Positions 6,042 to 14,938 of a DNA stretch of 54,517 nucleotides are shown in pieces; position 1 is the first letter of the stretch, and every line of letters begins with the position of its first letter. The notes under the pieces are model-generated. The model worked only from the letters and a program-made list of their open reading frames with translations, searched no databases and was not told where the DNA came from. The stretch comes from Caldifarciminota bacterium (GTDB taxonomy: Bacteria > Hydrothermota > Hydrothermia > LBFQ01): NCBI GenBank assembly GCA_015492295.1, contig WGFI01000099.1:1-54517 (forward strand), written 5' to 3'. The position numbers and the translations under genes were made by a program.

Positions 6042-7093
6042 ACCTTGAAGGAAAAACATTGGCAGGAAAGTATAAGATAATTGAAAAGTTGGGAAGCGGA
6101 GGTATGGCGATCGTGTATAGAGGGGAGCATACATACCTTAAAAAACCGGTGGCTATAAAGGTCATGCTTCCCGCATTTTCCGAAAATAAGGAACTCGTTG
6201 AAAGATTCTTTCAAGAGGCGGAGACGGCATCAAAACTGGATCATCCAAACATAGTCAAGATATTTGATTTCGGAGATGAGGAAGGATTTCTATACTTGGT
6301 TATGCAGTACGTTCAAGGTGAAACCTTGGAAAGGATATTGCAAGCTAGGGGTAAGTTGGAATTAACCGAAGCCATAAGCATAATACTGCAAGTTCTATCG
6401 GCATTGGATTACGCTCACGAGAAAGGGCTCGTCCATAGGGATATAAAGCCTGCGAACATAATGGTGAATTCCGAAGGCAAGGCCTTCCTGTTGGACTTTG
6501 GAATAGCGATTTTGGCCGAAGCGAAGAGGATAACAAAGACAAAGGTGGCGGCCGGAACGCCCGAATACATGGCTCCTGAGCAATTTAGAGGAAAGGCCGA
6601 TAGGAGATCCGATCTATATTCTGTGGGTGTTATATTCTACGAGATGCTAACGGGAAAAACCCCCTTTTCCGACGCAAAAGATATATACGAGCTGCAATAT
6701 AGGATACTCAGGGACCCCATCCCACCTACAAACATCAAGAAAGAGATCGATGAAATTTTGAACAAGGCCATGTCAAAATTGCCCTCCCAGAGATTTCAGA
6801 CGGCAAGGGAATTCGCCGAGGAACTGTTAAAATTACCGGAAGCTCAAGGCTTAGAATATCGCACCAGAAAACCCACAAGTATATCTATACCCGTCGTTGA
6901 GGAAAGTGAGATGAGTGAGGAGGAGAAAAGTCTAAGAAAAATAACGCAGTTCATAGAACTGCCGGAGGAAGAGGAGTTTGAGATAGAGGATAAGGGTTTT
7001 CCCTGGAAAATCTTCCTTGGAATCCTCTTCTTAGGTCTGATCCTTCTGATCGCTGCTCTCGTGATACTTTGGAGGATACTTGCAAAACCATAA
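6038..7093 (+). CDS. Hanks-type Ser/Thr protein kinase with a C-terminal membrane anchor
   Basis: A 351-residue kinase. The Gly-rich loop GSGGMAIVYRG is at 19-29, VAIK lysine at 41, HRDIKPAN at 133-140, DFG at 153-155 and APEQF after the activation loop, so all catalytic residues are present. After a linker rich in Glu comes one transmembrane segment at about 327-347, followed by only a few residues. There are no PASTA or other outside sensor domains, so it is tail-anchored with the kinase in the cytoplasm. AGGAGGT at 6027-6033 precedes the ATG, which overlaps the phosphatase stop. Confidence 0.92.
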   Translation: MNLEGKTLAGKYKIIEKLGSGGMAIVYRGEHTYLKKPVAIKVMLPAFSENKELVERFFQEAETASKLDHPNIVKIFDFGDEEGFLYLVMQYVQGETLERILQARGKLELTEAISIILQVLSALDYAHEKGLVHRDIKPANIMVNSEGKAFLLDFGIAILAEAKRITKTKVAAGTPEYMAPEQFRGKADRRSDLYSVGVIFYEMLTGKTPFSDAKDIYELQYRILRDPIPPTNIKKEIDEILNKAMSKLPSQRFQTAREFAEELLKLPEAQGLEYRTRKPTSISIPVVEESEMSEEEKSLRKITQFIELPEEEEFEIEDKGFPWKIFLGILFLGLILLIAALVILWRILAKP

Positions 7094-7102
7094 AGGGCAG
7101 TT

Positions 7103-7108
7103 TATAAT
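7103..7108 (+). promoter_or_regulatory. Promoter for the DipZ-like gene
   Basis: TATAAT lies 5 nt before the ATG at 7114. A TTGCAA at 7080-7085 with a 17-bp spacer could be a -35. This is one of the few promoters here with a plausible -35. Confidence 0.55.
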
Positions 7109-7113
7109 AGGGT

Positions 7114-8064
7114 ATGGTGAAAGTAATGGCACCCGAACTTGAAGGGGCGACTCATTGGATAAACGGTAAGGTGGAACTTAGGAAGTTGCGAGGGAATAAA
7201 GTTGTTTTATTGGATTTCTTTGAATTCACCTGCATAAACTGTATAAGAACATTCCCTTACCTAAGGGAATGGTGGAAAAGGTATAGGGATAAAGGCTTAA
7301 TTATAGTTGGGATTCACACTCCTGAGTTTGAAAGATCAAAGGATATAAACTTTCTCAAAAGGGAATTGGAAAGATACGATATAACCTGGCCTGTGGCTGT
7401 GGATAACGAATATAAGATCTGGGATGCTTATGCCAACATGTATTGGCCTCGAAAGTACCTCATAAACAAAGAGGGATACATAGTATATGACCACATAGGT
7501 GAGGGTAAGTATAGGGAAACCGAAATTGAAATACAGAAGGCCCTTATGGAAATTGATCCATATGTGAAACTTCCAGAGCCTGTAAATATTCTCCGTCCCG
7601 AGGATGATTTAAGGAGGGTGTGCTATCCCAGAACACCCGAAACCTACGCTGGGTATCTTAGGGGAAGGTTCATAGGTAAGATCGCCTATGATAAGGAGCA
7701 TAAGTACAGTGATCCCGAACCCAAAACGGATGGGGTTATATCCCTAAGAGGCATATGCAGGGTTGAAAGTCAAAGAGTTGTATTGTTAAAAGGAAAAGTT
7801 ATTATTACATTTAAAGGGAATTCCGCAAATGCTGTGATGTTTGGAAAGGGTAAGAAAATGGAGGTGTGTATCAATGGAAAACCTGTGCCTCCCGCGATGA
7901 GAGGGGAGGATATATTTGTAGAAAATGGACGAACATACATTTTCGTTGATAGTTATAGAATGTATAATATCATAAATTCGGAGAAATGGGGAATACATAC
8001 ACTTGAAATGGAAGGGGATGGAGTGGAAATTTATGCATTCACATTCGGCTCTTGCGCTATATAA
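7114..8064 (+). CDS. Thioredoxin-like protein, DipZ C-terminal type
   Basis: A 316-residue protein. Residues 1-150 form a TlpA-like thioredoxin fold with a CINC (CxxC) motif near residue 42 and the cis-Pro region YWPRKYL. The rest matches the C-terminal part of DipZ proteins (RTPETYAGYLRG, then a beta-rich domain). DipZ usually starts with a CcdA-like membrane domain, which is absent, and no signal peptide is seen, so the redox partner and compartment are uncertain. Start at ATG 7114, although GTG 7117 or ATG 7126 could serve on a leaderless transcript. Confidence 0.8.
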   Translation: MVKVMAPELEGATHWINGKVELRKLRGNKVVLLDFFEFTCINCIRTFPYLREWWKRYRDKGLIIVGIHTPEFERSKDINFLKRELERYDITWPVAVDNEYKIWDAYANMYWPRKYLINKEGYIVYDHIGEGKYRETEIEIQKALMEIDPYVKLPEPVNILRPEDDLRRVCYPRTPETYAGYLRGRFIGKIAYDKEHKYSDPEPKTDGVISLRGICRVESQRVVLLKGKVIITFKGNSANAVMFGKGKKMEVCINGKPVPPAMRGEDIFVENGRTYIFVDSYRMYNIINSEKWGIHTLEMEGDGVEIYAFTFGSCAI

Positions 8065-8074
8065 ATGTTTCGGT

Positions 8075-8788
8075 ATGGATTTTGGTGAATGGATATATTT
8101 TTTATCCGAATGTACGGGCATATCAACTTCAAGAATATTGATAGGGGATTTCAATATAAAATCCTTGCAAAAAGCGATAGGCATCCTTTTCAAATATCCG
8201 AAGGGCTATCCTTATCAATACATTTTGCGAAAGAGCGTATTTTATGGTAGGGAATTCTATGTGGATGAAAGGGTGATGATACCAAGGAGCGATACTGAAA
8301 GATTAGTTGATATAGTACTGCCATATTTAAGAGATGGGTTTTATGTTTTGGATCTATGCGCAGGGAGCGGAGTAATAGGAATAACTCTCAAACTCCTTTT
8401 CCCTGGAATAACGGTTTTTTTAAGTGATATATCAAGGGAGGCTTTGAAGGTTGCGGAGATAAATGTAAAGAAATTCGGTATAGATGCCAACATAATAGCA
8501 TGCGATCTTTTAAAATGCTTTAAGAGAAGGTTTGATATAATCGTATCCAACCCCCCATATATACCTGAGGATATGCTTGGGAGGTACGATAGAAGGCTGT
8601 TTTACGAACCAAGAATCTCGTTGGTAGGGGGGAGGTACGGATACGAAATCACTAAGAAGTTGATTGAGGAGGCGAGATTAGCATTGAAGGAAGGGGGGTA
8701 TCTTTTCATTGAGAGTGATCCTATGCATTTCCATATATTCCCGAAAAATGCCAAATTCATTGATAGATTCGTTATTCTGAGGTTTTGA
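8075..8788 (+). CDS. prmC: PrmC/HemK-type protein glutamine methyltransferase
   Basis: A class I SAM methyltransferase. LDLCAGSGVIGI is the SAM-binding motif I and SNPPYIPEDM contains the NPPY motif of enzymes that methylate the GGQ glutamine of release factors. YPYQYIL and MIPRSDTE are typical of the N-terminal half. With an ATG at 8075 the protein is 237 residues, shorter than usual because the helical N-terminal domain is reduced; the frame is open from 8003 and ATG 8033 is the alternative. I prefer 8075 because TATAAA ends 9 nt before it. The 3' end overlaps the convergent gene by 17 nt. Confidence 0.82.
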   Translation: MDFGEWIYFLSECTGISTSRILIGDFNIKSLQKAIGILFKYPKGYPYQYILRKSVFYGREFYVDERVMIPRSDTERLVDIVLPYLRDGFYVLDLCAGSGVIGITLKLLFPGITVFLSDISREALKVAEINVKKFGIDANIIACDLLKCFKRRFDIIVSNPPYIPEDMLGRYDRRLFYEPRISLVGGRYGYEITKKLIEEARLALKEGGYLFIESDPMHFHIFPKNAKFIDRFVILRF

Positions 8789-10718
8789 TGCCGAGCTTCT
8801 TATATAGTCTATCCCTGCTGTGCGGTGAGGATGCGAAATAAGTATCTAAGGAATCAAGGTAATATTGGGTTGCCAAGCCGAAATCTCCGCTCAACGATGC
8901 TATATCCCCTAATTCTTCTTTGATCATAGATAATACAAACGGAAGATTCTTTGTGTATTTTGCGGCTAAGGTCAGATATTCATAAGCACTCGCCCTATAA
9001 GATTTGTTCTTTGTCTCCTTATAGAGATGTGTAAAGGTTTTGCCTACGATGAAATTCAAAATGCCATAAGTTATCGGAAAGATTTCCTCCAGGTTCTCGG
9101 AGAGATTTATCGCCTCATCTATAATATCCAATGGATCTGAAAAAAATATCCTATTGTACAATTTCAAGGATTTGGCCTGTAAGAGGTTGTATATGTTGTT
9201 TGATCCCGTAAGGGACCTTTCCAGTTCATTGAAAAATGTCTCTGCTAGCGTGTGTTGTCCTAAGAGCATATACACTATTCCCATATAAGCATAGATTTTA
9301 GGGTTCTGCGTATGTTTGAGTAATACCTCGTATTCTCTCAGTATGTTATTGGCCATATCATACCTTCCCGTATGGTACATCTTATGAACCATTATCTTTA
9401 ACTTCAACAACCTGTGGTTTTCATCTATTCTAAGTAGTATATTTTGGGCATCATCAAGGTTTTTCAAAGGATCAAAAATATAAGACATCCTCACATAGGA
9501 CCTCACCTTATATATTAAGGCCTCTTTAGCCTTCAATCCATATTTGTTTCTCCTCGCTATATCAAACGAGGCATTAAAGAAATTCAAAGATTTTCTGTAA
9601 TTGTTCAGACATTCAAACTCTCGCCCTTTAAGAAGAAAGTACCTCCCTAGGGATAGATATATATTCATTCTGAGTTCATCGTTATGCAAATATCTGCTTA
9701 TCTCATACAACTGCTGAGCGTAGCTATCCGCGACTTCAAGATAATATCTATCCATATTCTTAAACCACATGCCTAAGAAAATATCAAGGAGAGATATAAG
9801 ATAAACAACCTTATCGTACTTATCAAGCGAACCCATATTTATGGTGTTTATAAGATTAAACGCCTTGTCGTATTTCCTTTCATAAGCGAGTCTTTTAATA
9901 ATAAAGACATCCATCTCATCGTTTATTCCCAAAAGATCATCCAATTTTGTTCCTATCTTTAAATTTAGGATCTGCAAGACTTTTATATCGGGATATAGAA
10001 TTGCGTTGTACTCTCTTATAAAACCCATAAACTTTAAAATTTCAATGTGATTTTCAAACTCCTCATATTTCATTTTTTCTCTGACTATGGAACTTATCCA
10101 AGATTTAGGAATTCCAAAGTTATGTTTAAAGATGCCATTTTCAATCAGAATACTTATGATACCCAATATGTACTTCGTCTTTATATCCAACTTTTCAAGT
10201 CTCTCCTCCCATCTTCGCATAATATCAAGCCCCATTTCCATCTGGGTTTTGTCTTCGCTTATATCTATCAGGTTAATCTTTTGGGGAAATATCTCTTTAT
10301 AATAAATCCCATGATTCTCAAAAAACTTCTTGATTATTATTTCCTCATCGTCTCCCCAGCAACTGATTCCTATTATTTGAAAACCCTTAGACTTTGACTT
10401 CAACAAAAACTTGTGGGCATTGGCGGTATATATATTGGAATCAAAGTCAAAAAGTAATATATGCTTCCTTTTAAGCAAATTTCTCGGTATATAGTTTCTC
10501 TCAATGTCCTTGATTTCAGGGATAAATACGCGTTTCTTTGGAAAGCGCTGTTTAAGGATAGTTAGAACCTTTTGTTTAAGATTATCTCCTAAATATGAGA
10601 ATATGATGATGCTCTCTCCCTTTGATACAGGTATCTCTATCTCATTCCTAACATTTTCATCAACATAAACATCCTCAACTCTTATGCTCTTCAAAGGAAC
10701 GAGTTTTCCCAGAACCAT
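8772..10718 (-). CDS. Large TPR-like protein with a degenerate STAND-type NTPase region
   Basis: About 648 residues. The N-terminal ~200 look like a STAND/AAA NTPase core: a beta strand (ESIIIFSYLG) where a P-loop would be, a Walker-B-like strand (ILLFDFDSN), then IIGISCW. The GxxxxGK[ST] P-loop is missing, so ATP binding is doubtful. A winged-helix-like part (~200-280) and a long helical repeat region of TPR type follow. The start is placed at ATG 10718 because TATAAT (10734-10739, minus) lies 15 nt upstream; a GTG at 10745 would lie upstream of the promoter. Function unknown; a regulator or scaffold is plausible. Confidence 0.6.
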   Translation of the reverse strand: MVLGKLVPLKSIRVEDVYVDENVRNEIEIPVSKGESIIIFSYLGDNLKQKVLTILKQRFPKKRVFIPEIKDIERNYIPRNLLKRKHILLFDFDSNIYTANAHKFLLKSKSKGFQIIGISCWGDDEEIIIKKFFENHGIYYKEIFPQKINLIDISEDKTQMEMGLDIMRRWEERLEKLDIKTKYILGIISILIENGIFKHNFGIPKSWISSIVREKMKYEEFENHIEILKFMGFIREYNAILYPDIKVLQILNLKIGTKLDDLLGINDEMDVFIIKRLAYERKYDKAFNLINTINMGSLDKYDKVVYLISLLDIFLGMWFKNMDRYYLEVADSYAQQLYEISRYLHNDELRMNIYLSLGRYFLLKGREFECLNNYRKSLNFFNASFDIARRNKYGLKAKEALIYKVRSYVRMSYIFDPLKNLDDAQNILLRIDENHRLLKLKIMVHKMYHTGRYDMANNILREYEVLLKHTQNPKIYAYMGIVYMLLGQHTLAETFFNELERSLTGSNNIYNLLQAKSLKLYNRIFFSDPLDIIDEAINLSENLEEIFPITYGILNFIVGKTFTHLYKETKNKSYRASAYEYLTLAAKYTKNLPFVLSMIKEELGDIASLSGDFGLATQYYLDSLDTYFASSPHSRDRLYKKLGIKTSE

Positions 10719-10733
10719 AAATGCGCACCTAAT

Positions 10734-10739
10734 ATTATA
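10734..10739 (-). promoter_or_regulatory. -10 box TATAAT deciding the start at 10718
   Basis: TATAAT on the minus strand, 15 nt before the ATG at 10718. Its predicted transcription start leaves about 8 nt of leader and excludes the upstream GTG. Confidence 0.5.
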
Positions 10740-10780
10740 AGACACAAAGATATGAAATTCAACAGGGAAGTTTTCAACTT

Positions 10781-10786
10781 TAAAAT
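10781..10786 (+). promoter_or_regulatory. -10 box TAAAAT for nadA
   Basis: TAAAAT lies 9 nt before the ATG at 10796, with no Shine-Dalgarno. It is divergent from the box at 10734-10739. Confidence 0.5.
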
Positions 10787-10795
10787 ATACACTCT

Positions 10796-11758
10796 ATGAC
10801 TACCTACGATGTGGAGACCATAAAGGAGATGCAGAAAAAGATATTAGAATTGAAAAAGATAAAAAATGCTTATATTATAGCGCATAATTACCAATTGCCG
10901 GAGATTCAGGATGTGGCCGATTATGTTGGAGATTCTTTGGGTATGGCGCTGGAAGCTAAGAAAACGGATTATCCGCTGGTTGTGGTATGTGGGGTTCATT
11001 TTATGGCTGAAACGGCGGCCATACTCCTTCCAGATAAAAAGGTTCTTATTCCCGATCCCAACGCTGGATGCTCCTTAGCCGACAGTATAACACCTGAACA
11101 GCTTATTGAATGGAAAAACAAGCATCCCAATGCCGTAGTGGTATCCTATGTTAATACCACGGCGGAAATAAAATCTTTGTCCGATTATTGTTGCACCTCA
11201 TCAAATGCCGTTAAGGTGGTGAATTCAATACCGAAAGATAAGGAGATACTCTTTCTTCCGGATATGTACTTGGGAATGTATGTAAGGGAGGTTACGGGTA
11301 GGGATAACATACATATATGGCCAGGTGAATGTCATGTGCATGCGAAGGTCAGTCCATCGGATATAGTAAAGTCTATAAAGGAGAATCCGGATGCGGATTT
11401 TTTGGTCCATCCGGAATGCGGATGCACGACGAGCTGTATGTATATGAAAGAAAGACAGAAGATAGATTTGCATATACTTTCAACGGGCGGTATGGTAAAA
11501 CATATAAAGAGTTCCCGTAGGGATAAGTTTATAGTTGCGACGGAGATAGGGATAATTTACAGGCTGAAGAAGGAAACGAAAGGTGAAAATAAGGATATTA
11601 AGCCTTTGAGAGAGGATATGATATGCGAATATATGAAGATGATAACCATAGATAAAGTCCTTAGATCCCTTGAAGAGGAGATTTATGAGGTGAAGATCCC
11701 CAAGGATATAGCAGATAAGGCAAAAAAAGCGGTTGAAAGGATGCTTGAAATAGTGTAA
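10796..11758 (+). CDS. nadA: Quinolinate synthase NadA
   Basis: A 320-residue [4Fe-4S] enzyme that condenses iminoaspartate with dihydroxyacetone phosphate to quinolinate in de novo NAD synthesis. Family motifs are IIAHNYQLPEIQDVADYVGDS, CGVHFMAETA, PNAGCSLAD, CTSSNAVKVV, WPGECHVHA, HPECGC and TEIGIIYRL; the three cluster cysteines fall in these blocks. Length matches the compact NadA form. No nadB or nadC is adjacent. It overlaps the next gene by 1 nt (TAATG). Confidence 0.95.
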   Translation: MTTYDVETIKEMQKKILELKKIKNAYIIAHNYQLPEIQDVADYVGDSLGMALEAKKTDYPLVVVCGVHFMAETAAILLPDKKVLIPDPNAGCSLADSITPEQLIEWKNKHPNAVVVSYVNTTAEIKSLSDYCCTSSNAVKVVNSIPKDKEILFLPDMYLGMYVREVTGRDNIHIWPGECHVHAKVSPSDIVKSIKENPDADFLVHPECGCTTSCMYMKERQKIDLHILSTGGMVKHIKSSRRDKFIVATEIGIIYRLKKETKGENKDIKPLREDMICEYMKMITIDKVLRSLEEEIYEVKIPKDIADKAKKAVERMLEIV

Positions 11759-12660
11759 TGAGATATGTTCTGATCGTTTTAACTTTTGTATGGTTTATTG
11801 TAATAGGTGGTTTCACGGTATGGTTTGTGGGTTTTAGAAATGGAAAGCAACAGAGTGGGATTGGGAAGATTCTGATGAAGTGGAGGAAAGGTGATTTTAA
11901 AGATTATAAGAAAACCGTTATAAATCATGAGAAATTTGAAGAAATCTTGTTCCTGAACTCCTTACTCGGAAGATCAACCTTACGATGTGAATATGATGGG
12001 AATACTTTAACATGTGAAGGTTTCTCTCCTATTCGCATAAGGAAATATCCCTCGTCCTTAAAGATTCTCGGAGATATTTATCTCCTTGACACTTCCAAAT
12101 CGTTGCTTAAAAAGCGACTGATTGATTGGAAATCCAAGATACATTCCCTTTCACATTACGATGCCTTACAGCTGTGCGTTAAGCAGATTAGAAATTATTC
12201 TGAGATTGATAGTTTATATCTTGAAAAGCTGGCCTTGGAAAACGATATAAAGTTTTGGAAATCCGTAAAGGATAGGAAAATCAACGGTAGATTCTTTGAA
12301 ATTTTTAAGCGCAGATTCTCCGATGGACATATATGTATAAACCATCATAAATTTTTATTCGCTGAAAGGATTTTCAGTAAAAGCGTGAAATCGCCTAAGA
12401 TAAGTGTAAAGGATTACGCGGAGAGGGAGATAAAGAGACTGAACAGCTATGTAAAAATCATCAACGATAAGATATCCCTGAGTTTAAAAAATTCCTATGA
12501 TCCACTTGCAGAGGCTTTTTATAAGAGAGGGCTTGAATATGTGGCTAAGGGCGACTACCATAGTGCGAGGATATACTTTGAGAGGGCATTAAAGGTTGAT
12601 CCGAGACATCAAAAGGCGAAGGAGGCATTGGAAAGGGTGCGCAGGGTGCTATCCAAGTAG
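11758..12660 (+). CDS. Membrane-anchored protein with a C-terminal TPR
   Basis: A 300-residue protein of unknown function. One N-terminal transmembrane segment (about 3-27, with LTFVWFIVIGGFTVWFV) would anchor it in the inner membrane. The middle is Lys-rich without a recognised domain. Residues ~255-295 form one clear TPR (AFYKRGLEYVAKGDYHSARIYFERAL) that ends in the typical VDPRHQKAKEAL. Its start overlaps the nadA stop, so it is co-transcribed. Its stop overlaps the convergent THEP1 gene by 12 nt. Confidence 0.7.
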   Translation: MRYVLIVLTFVWFIVIGGFTVWFVGFRNGKQQSGIGKILMKWRKGDFKDYKKTVINHEKFEEILFLNSLLGRSTLRCEYDGNTLTCEGFSPIRIRKYPSSLKILGDIYLLDTSKSLLKKRLIDWKSKIHSLSHYDALQLCVKQIRNYSEIDSLYLEKLALENDIKFWKSVKDRKINGRFFEIFKRRFSDGHICINHHKFLFAERIFSKSVKSPKISVKDYAEREIKRLNSYVKIINDKISLSLKNSYDPLAEAFYKRGLEYVAKGDYHSARIYFERALKVDPRHQKAKEALERVRRVLSK

Positions 12661-13149
12661 TTCCCTTAACATTTCAAAGACTTCATTCCTATTGTCAGGC
12701 GTTAAGAGAATCACTCGGAATCTTCGTCTTATATCTCTCACCAAAGGATGAACATCCTTTATGGGTATGGTGGCTATTATATTCGTTCTATCATTAAAAA
12801 CGATTTTTCTGATTTCCTTAGAAAATCTTTCGCTTAAAAGTTCCATCTTTCCTATCTCGTCAACCAGAAGTAGCTTCCTGAAATCATACCCTTGCAATAT
12901 AGGTAGGACGATCCTTTCAAACTCCTCAACATTTACACCGTATTTGCCGACCTTGCGAGTCTTAAAATTTATATGCGCCAATATACCCTTATCTCCATTG
13001 GTTGTTATTATCCTAAAACCCACCCTATTACCTCTTTCCCTAATCTCCTCAGTCCAAAATCCCGCAAATATGCCAGGGTACAATCCGTATATCTTCTTTA
13101 TCAATGTGGTTTTCCCCGCCTTGGGCTTACCTGTGATGAACAGCTTCAT
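12649..13149 (-). CDS. THEP1-family nucleoside-triphosphatase
   Basis: A 166-residue P-loop NTPase of the THEP1/NTPase_1 family found in thermophiles. Walker A GKPKAGKTT is at 7-15, FAGFWTEEIRERGNRVGF is the family block after it and LLLVDEIGKMEL is Walker B. The family hydrolyses ATP and GTP slowly in vitro; its cell role is unsettled. The ATG lies inside the 3' end of trmFO (23-nt overlap), so the two are co-translated. Confidence 0.85.
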   Translation of the reverse strand: MKLFITGKPKAGKTTLIKKIYGLYPGIFAGFWTEEIRERGNRVGFRIITTNGDKGILAHINFKTRKVGKYGVNVEEFERIVLPILQGYDFRKLLLVDEIGKMELLSERFSKEIRKIVFNDRTNIIATIPIKDVHPLVRDIRRRFRVILLTPDNRNEVFEMLRELLG

Positions 13150-14455
13150 TCAGTATAGATGATATTTTATCTTTAAACTCCCCTATCTCCCGTAGGGATC
13201 TTTCCACTATGAAAACTTTCCTTTTATCTCTACTCATCTTAGGAACATCCATAACTATTCCGAAGTTCGCGTTCATAGGTTGGAAATTCTTCTTAGGTGA
13301 AGTTATGTAATATATCAGAGAGCCTATCATCGTGTGTTTTGGGGGTTTTAAAGGTTCAAAACCTAAGGCCATCAAGGCGGCATTCAAACCGGCCAGATGC
13401 CCCCCTGCTATCGCAGGTACATAACCTTCGGTTCCTGTTATCTGACCAGCGAAGAAGATCCTTGGCTCATTTTTTAATTGCAATGTCGGCAATAGAAGAT
13501 CAGGTGAGTTTATATATGTGTTTCTATGAATAGCCCCGTATCTTAAAAATTCCGCCTTTTCCAACCCCGGAATCATGCGAAATACCCTTTTTTGTTCGCC
13601 TATTTTAAGCTGAGTTTGAAAGCCGACCAAATTCCAAGCCTTACCTTCCTTATCTTCCCTCCTGAGTTGAACGACAGCATAAGGTAATTTCCCCGTACGA
13701 GGATCCTCCAAACCCGTAGGTCTTAAAGGACCATAAAGTAAAGTCTCCGGCCCCCTCTTGGCCATAACCTCTATCGGCAAACAGGCCTCAAAGTACGTTA
13801 TATCCTTCTCAAATTCCTTGGGTTTATGTATCTTGGCATTTACGAGGGCTTCCCAAAATCTCATATATTCTTCCCTATTCATAGGAGCATTAAGATAAGC
13901 ATCATCCTCATAGCCAAATCTATCTTTGAAATACATCTTACTGTAATCTATGGTATCACCATCAACTATCGGGGATTGCGCATCGTAGAAGTAAAGGTAA
14001 TCATCCCCTATGAGTTTTGCTATGGATTCACTTAGAGGTTCGCTTGTTAAAGGTCCGCTGGCAATGATAACTATTCCGTCGGGGATTTCCTGAACCTCCT
14101 CATTTATAAACTCTATATTAGGATGTTTCCTTATCGCTTTTTCAACTTTACTTGAAAAACACCATCTATCCAAGGCTAAGGCTTTACCTCCTGGCAATTG
14201 ACATTCATAGGCGAATCTAATGAGTTTGGATCCCAAGATTTCCAATTCTTTTTTTAGAAGCCCTGAAGCCGAATATAATTCCCTTGACTTAAAAGTGTTT
14301 GAACATACGAGTTCGGCAGGTTTCCCAGAAGAGTGCGCGGGTGTCATTTTTTTAGGTCTCATCTCGTATAAGAAAACCTTTACACCCATATCCGCTGCAA
14401 CAAGTGCGGCCTCACTACCCGCCAAACCCGCCCCTATGATTTTGATACTCTTCAT
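13127..14455 (-). CDS. trmFO: Methylenetetrahydrofolate-tRNA-(uracil-5-)-methyltransferase TrmFO
   Basis: A 442-residue folate- and FAD-dependent enzyme that makes m5U54 in the T-loop of tRNA. IIGAGLAGSEAA is the N-terminal FAD-binding motif. EMRPKKMTPAH, LVCSNTFKS (with the conserved cysteine), FFAGQITGTEGY and the C-terminal PMNANFGI are all characteristic. Full length. TATAAT at 14466-14471 (minus) lies 10 nt before the ATG. It heads a two-gene unit with the THEP1 NTPase. Confidence 0.95.
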   Translation of the reverse strand: MKSIKIIGAGLAGSEAALVAADMGVKVFLYEMRPKKMTPAHSSGKPAELVCSNTFKSRELYSASGLLKKELEILGSKLIRFAYECQLPGGKALALDRWCFSSKVEKAIRKHPNIEFINEEVQEIPDGIVIIASGPLTSEPLSESIAKLIGDDYLYFYDAQSPIVDGDTIDYSKMYFKDRFGYEDDAYLNAPMNREEYMRFWEALVNAKIHKPKEFEKDITYFEACLPIEVMAKRGPETLLYGPLRPTGLEDPRTGKLPYAVVQLRREDKEGKAWNLVGFQTQLKIGEQKRVFRMIPGLEKAEFLRYGAIHRNTYINSPDLLLPTLQLKNEPRIFFAGQITGTEGYVPAIAGGHLAGLNAALMALGFEPLKPPKHTMIGSLIYYITSPKKNFQPMNANFGIVMDVPKMSRDKRKVFIVERSLREIGEFKDKISSILNEAVHHR

Positions 14456-14465
14456 TGAAAAGAAT

Positions 14466-14471
14466 ATTATA
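14466..14471 (-). promoter_or_regulatory. -10 box TATAAT for trmFO
   Basis: TATAAT on the minus strand, 10 nt before the ATG at 14455. No Shine-Dalgarno lies between. Confidence 0.55.
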
Positions 14472-14555
14472 AAGTTGAAAACTCTCTTGACCTAAATTTA
14501 TTCTCATAGCATCATCAATTCACCTTCCTTCACCCTTAGGAATACTTATTTTGCT

Positions 14556-14938
14556 TTGGATATGCGGCATATAGATGTTAAGAAGAATGGCGAATTGCTG
14601 ATCAAGGAGGACATAACTGTCCTTGCAAAGGGTAAGAGGATCAAAAGAGGAATATATAGGGAATTTCCTATGAGGTATAAGCGGAACGGAATAAATTACA
14701 GCATTGATTTTGATCTCGTGAAGGTTCTCAGGGATGGTAGAGAGGAGAACTACTTCACAAAACGGACGGACAGCAGTGTAAGGATATATATTGGGAAAAA
14801 GGAAATTTTTCTGAAAGAAGGTGTGTATGAATACACCCTGAGTTATACTGGAATGTAAATGGAACGAGGTGGGAATTTCCGATAAACAAGGTAAGGGCGA
14901 CTGTAAAACTGCCCGCTGTACCCCCGGATAGTATAATA
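14556..14938 (+). pseudogene. DUF2207 membrane protein, N-terminal remnant
   Basis: The frame from 14556 reads DMRHIDVKKNGELLIKEDI, then RGIYREFPMRYK and YEYTLSYT, the start of the extracellular domain of DUF2207 membrane proteins. It stops at 14858. In another frame the sequence continues as WNVNGTRWEFPINKV and TVKLPAVPP up to about 14930, which is the next part of the same domain. About 15-20 residues expected between the two pieces are missing. The signal peptide is also lost or out of frame. The gene then ends against the transposase remnant. Confidence 0.65.

Noticed and set aside
8003..8074. Start of prmC at the first codon of the open frame
   Set aside because: It would overlap the DipZ-like gene by 62 nt and adds residues of no PrmC pattern; ATG 8075 has a box and fits better, though ATG 8033 is not excluded.
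8772..8788. Rho-independent terminators between convergent genes
   Set aside because: The reading frames overlap at each defined convergent pair and no GC-rich hairpin plus T-run was seen; absence of evidence by eye only.
10719..10745. Upstream GTG start at 10745 for the large TPR protein
   Set aside because: A TATAAT box lies between it and ATG 10718, so the GTG would sit upstream of transcription start.
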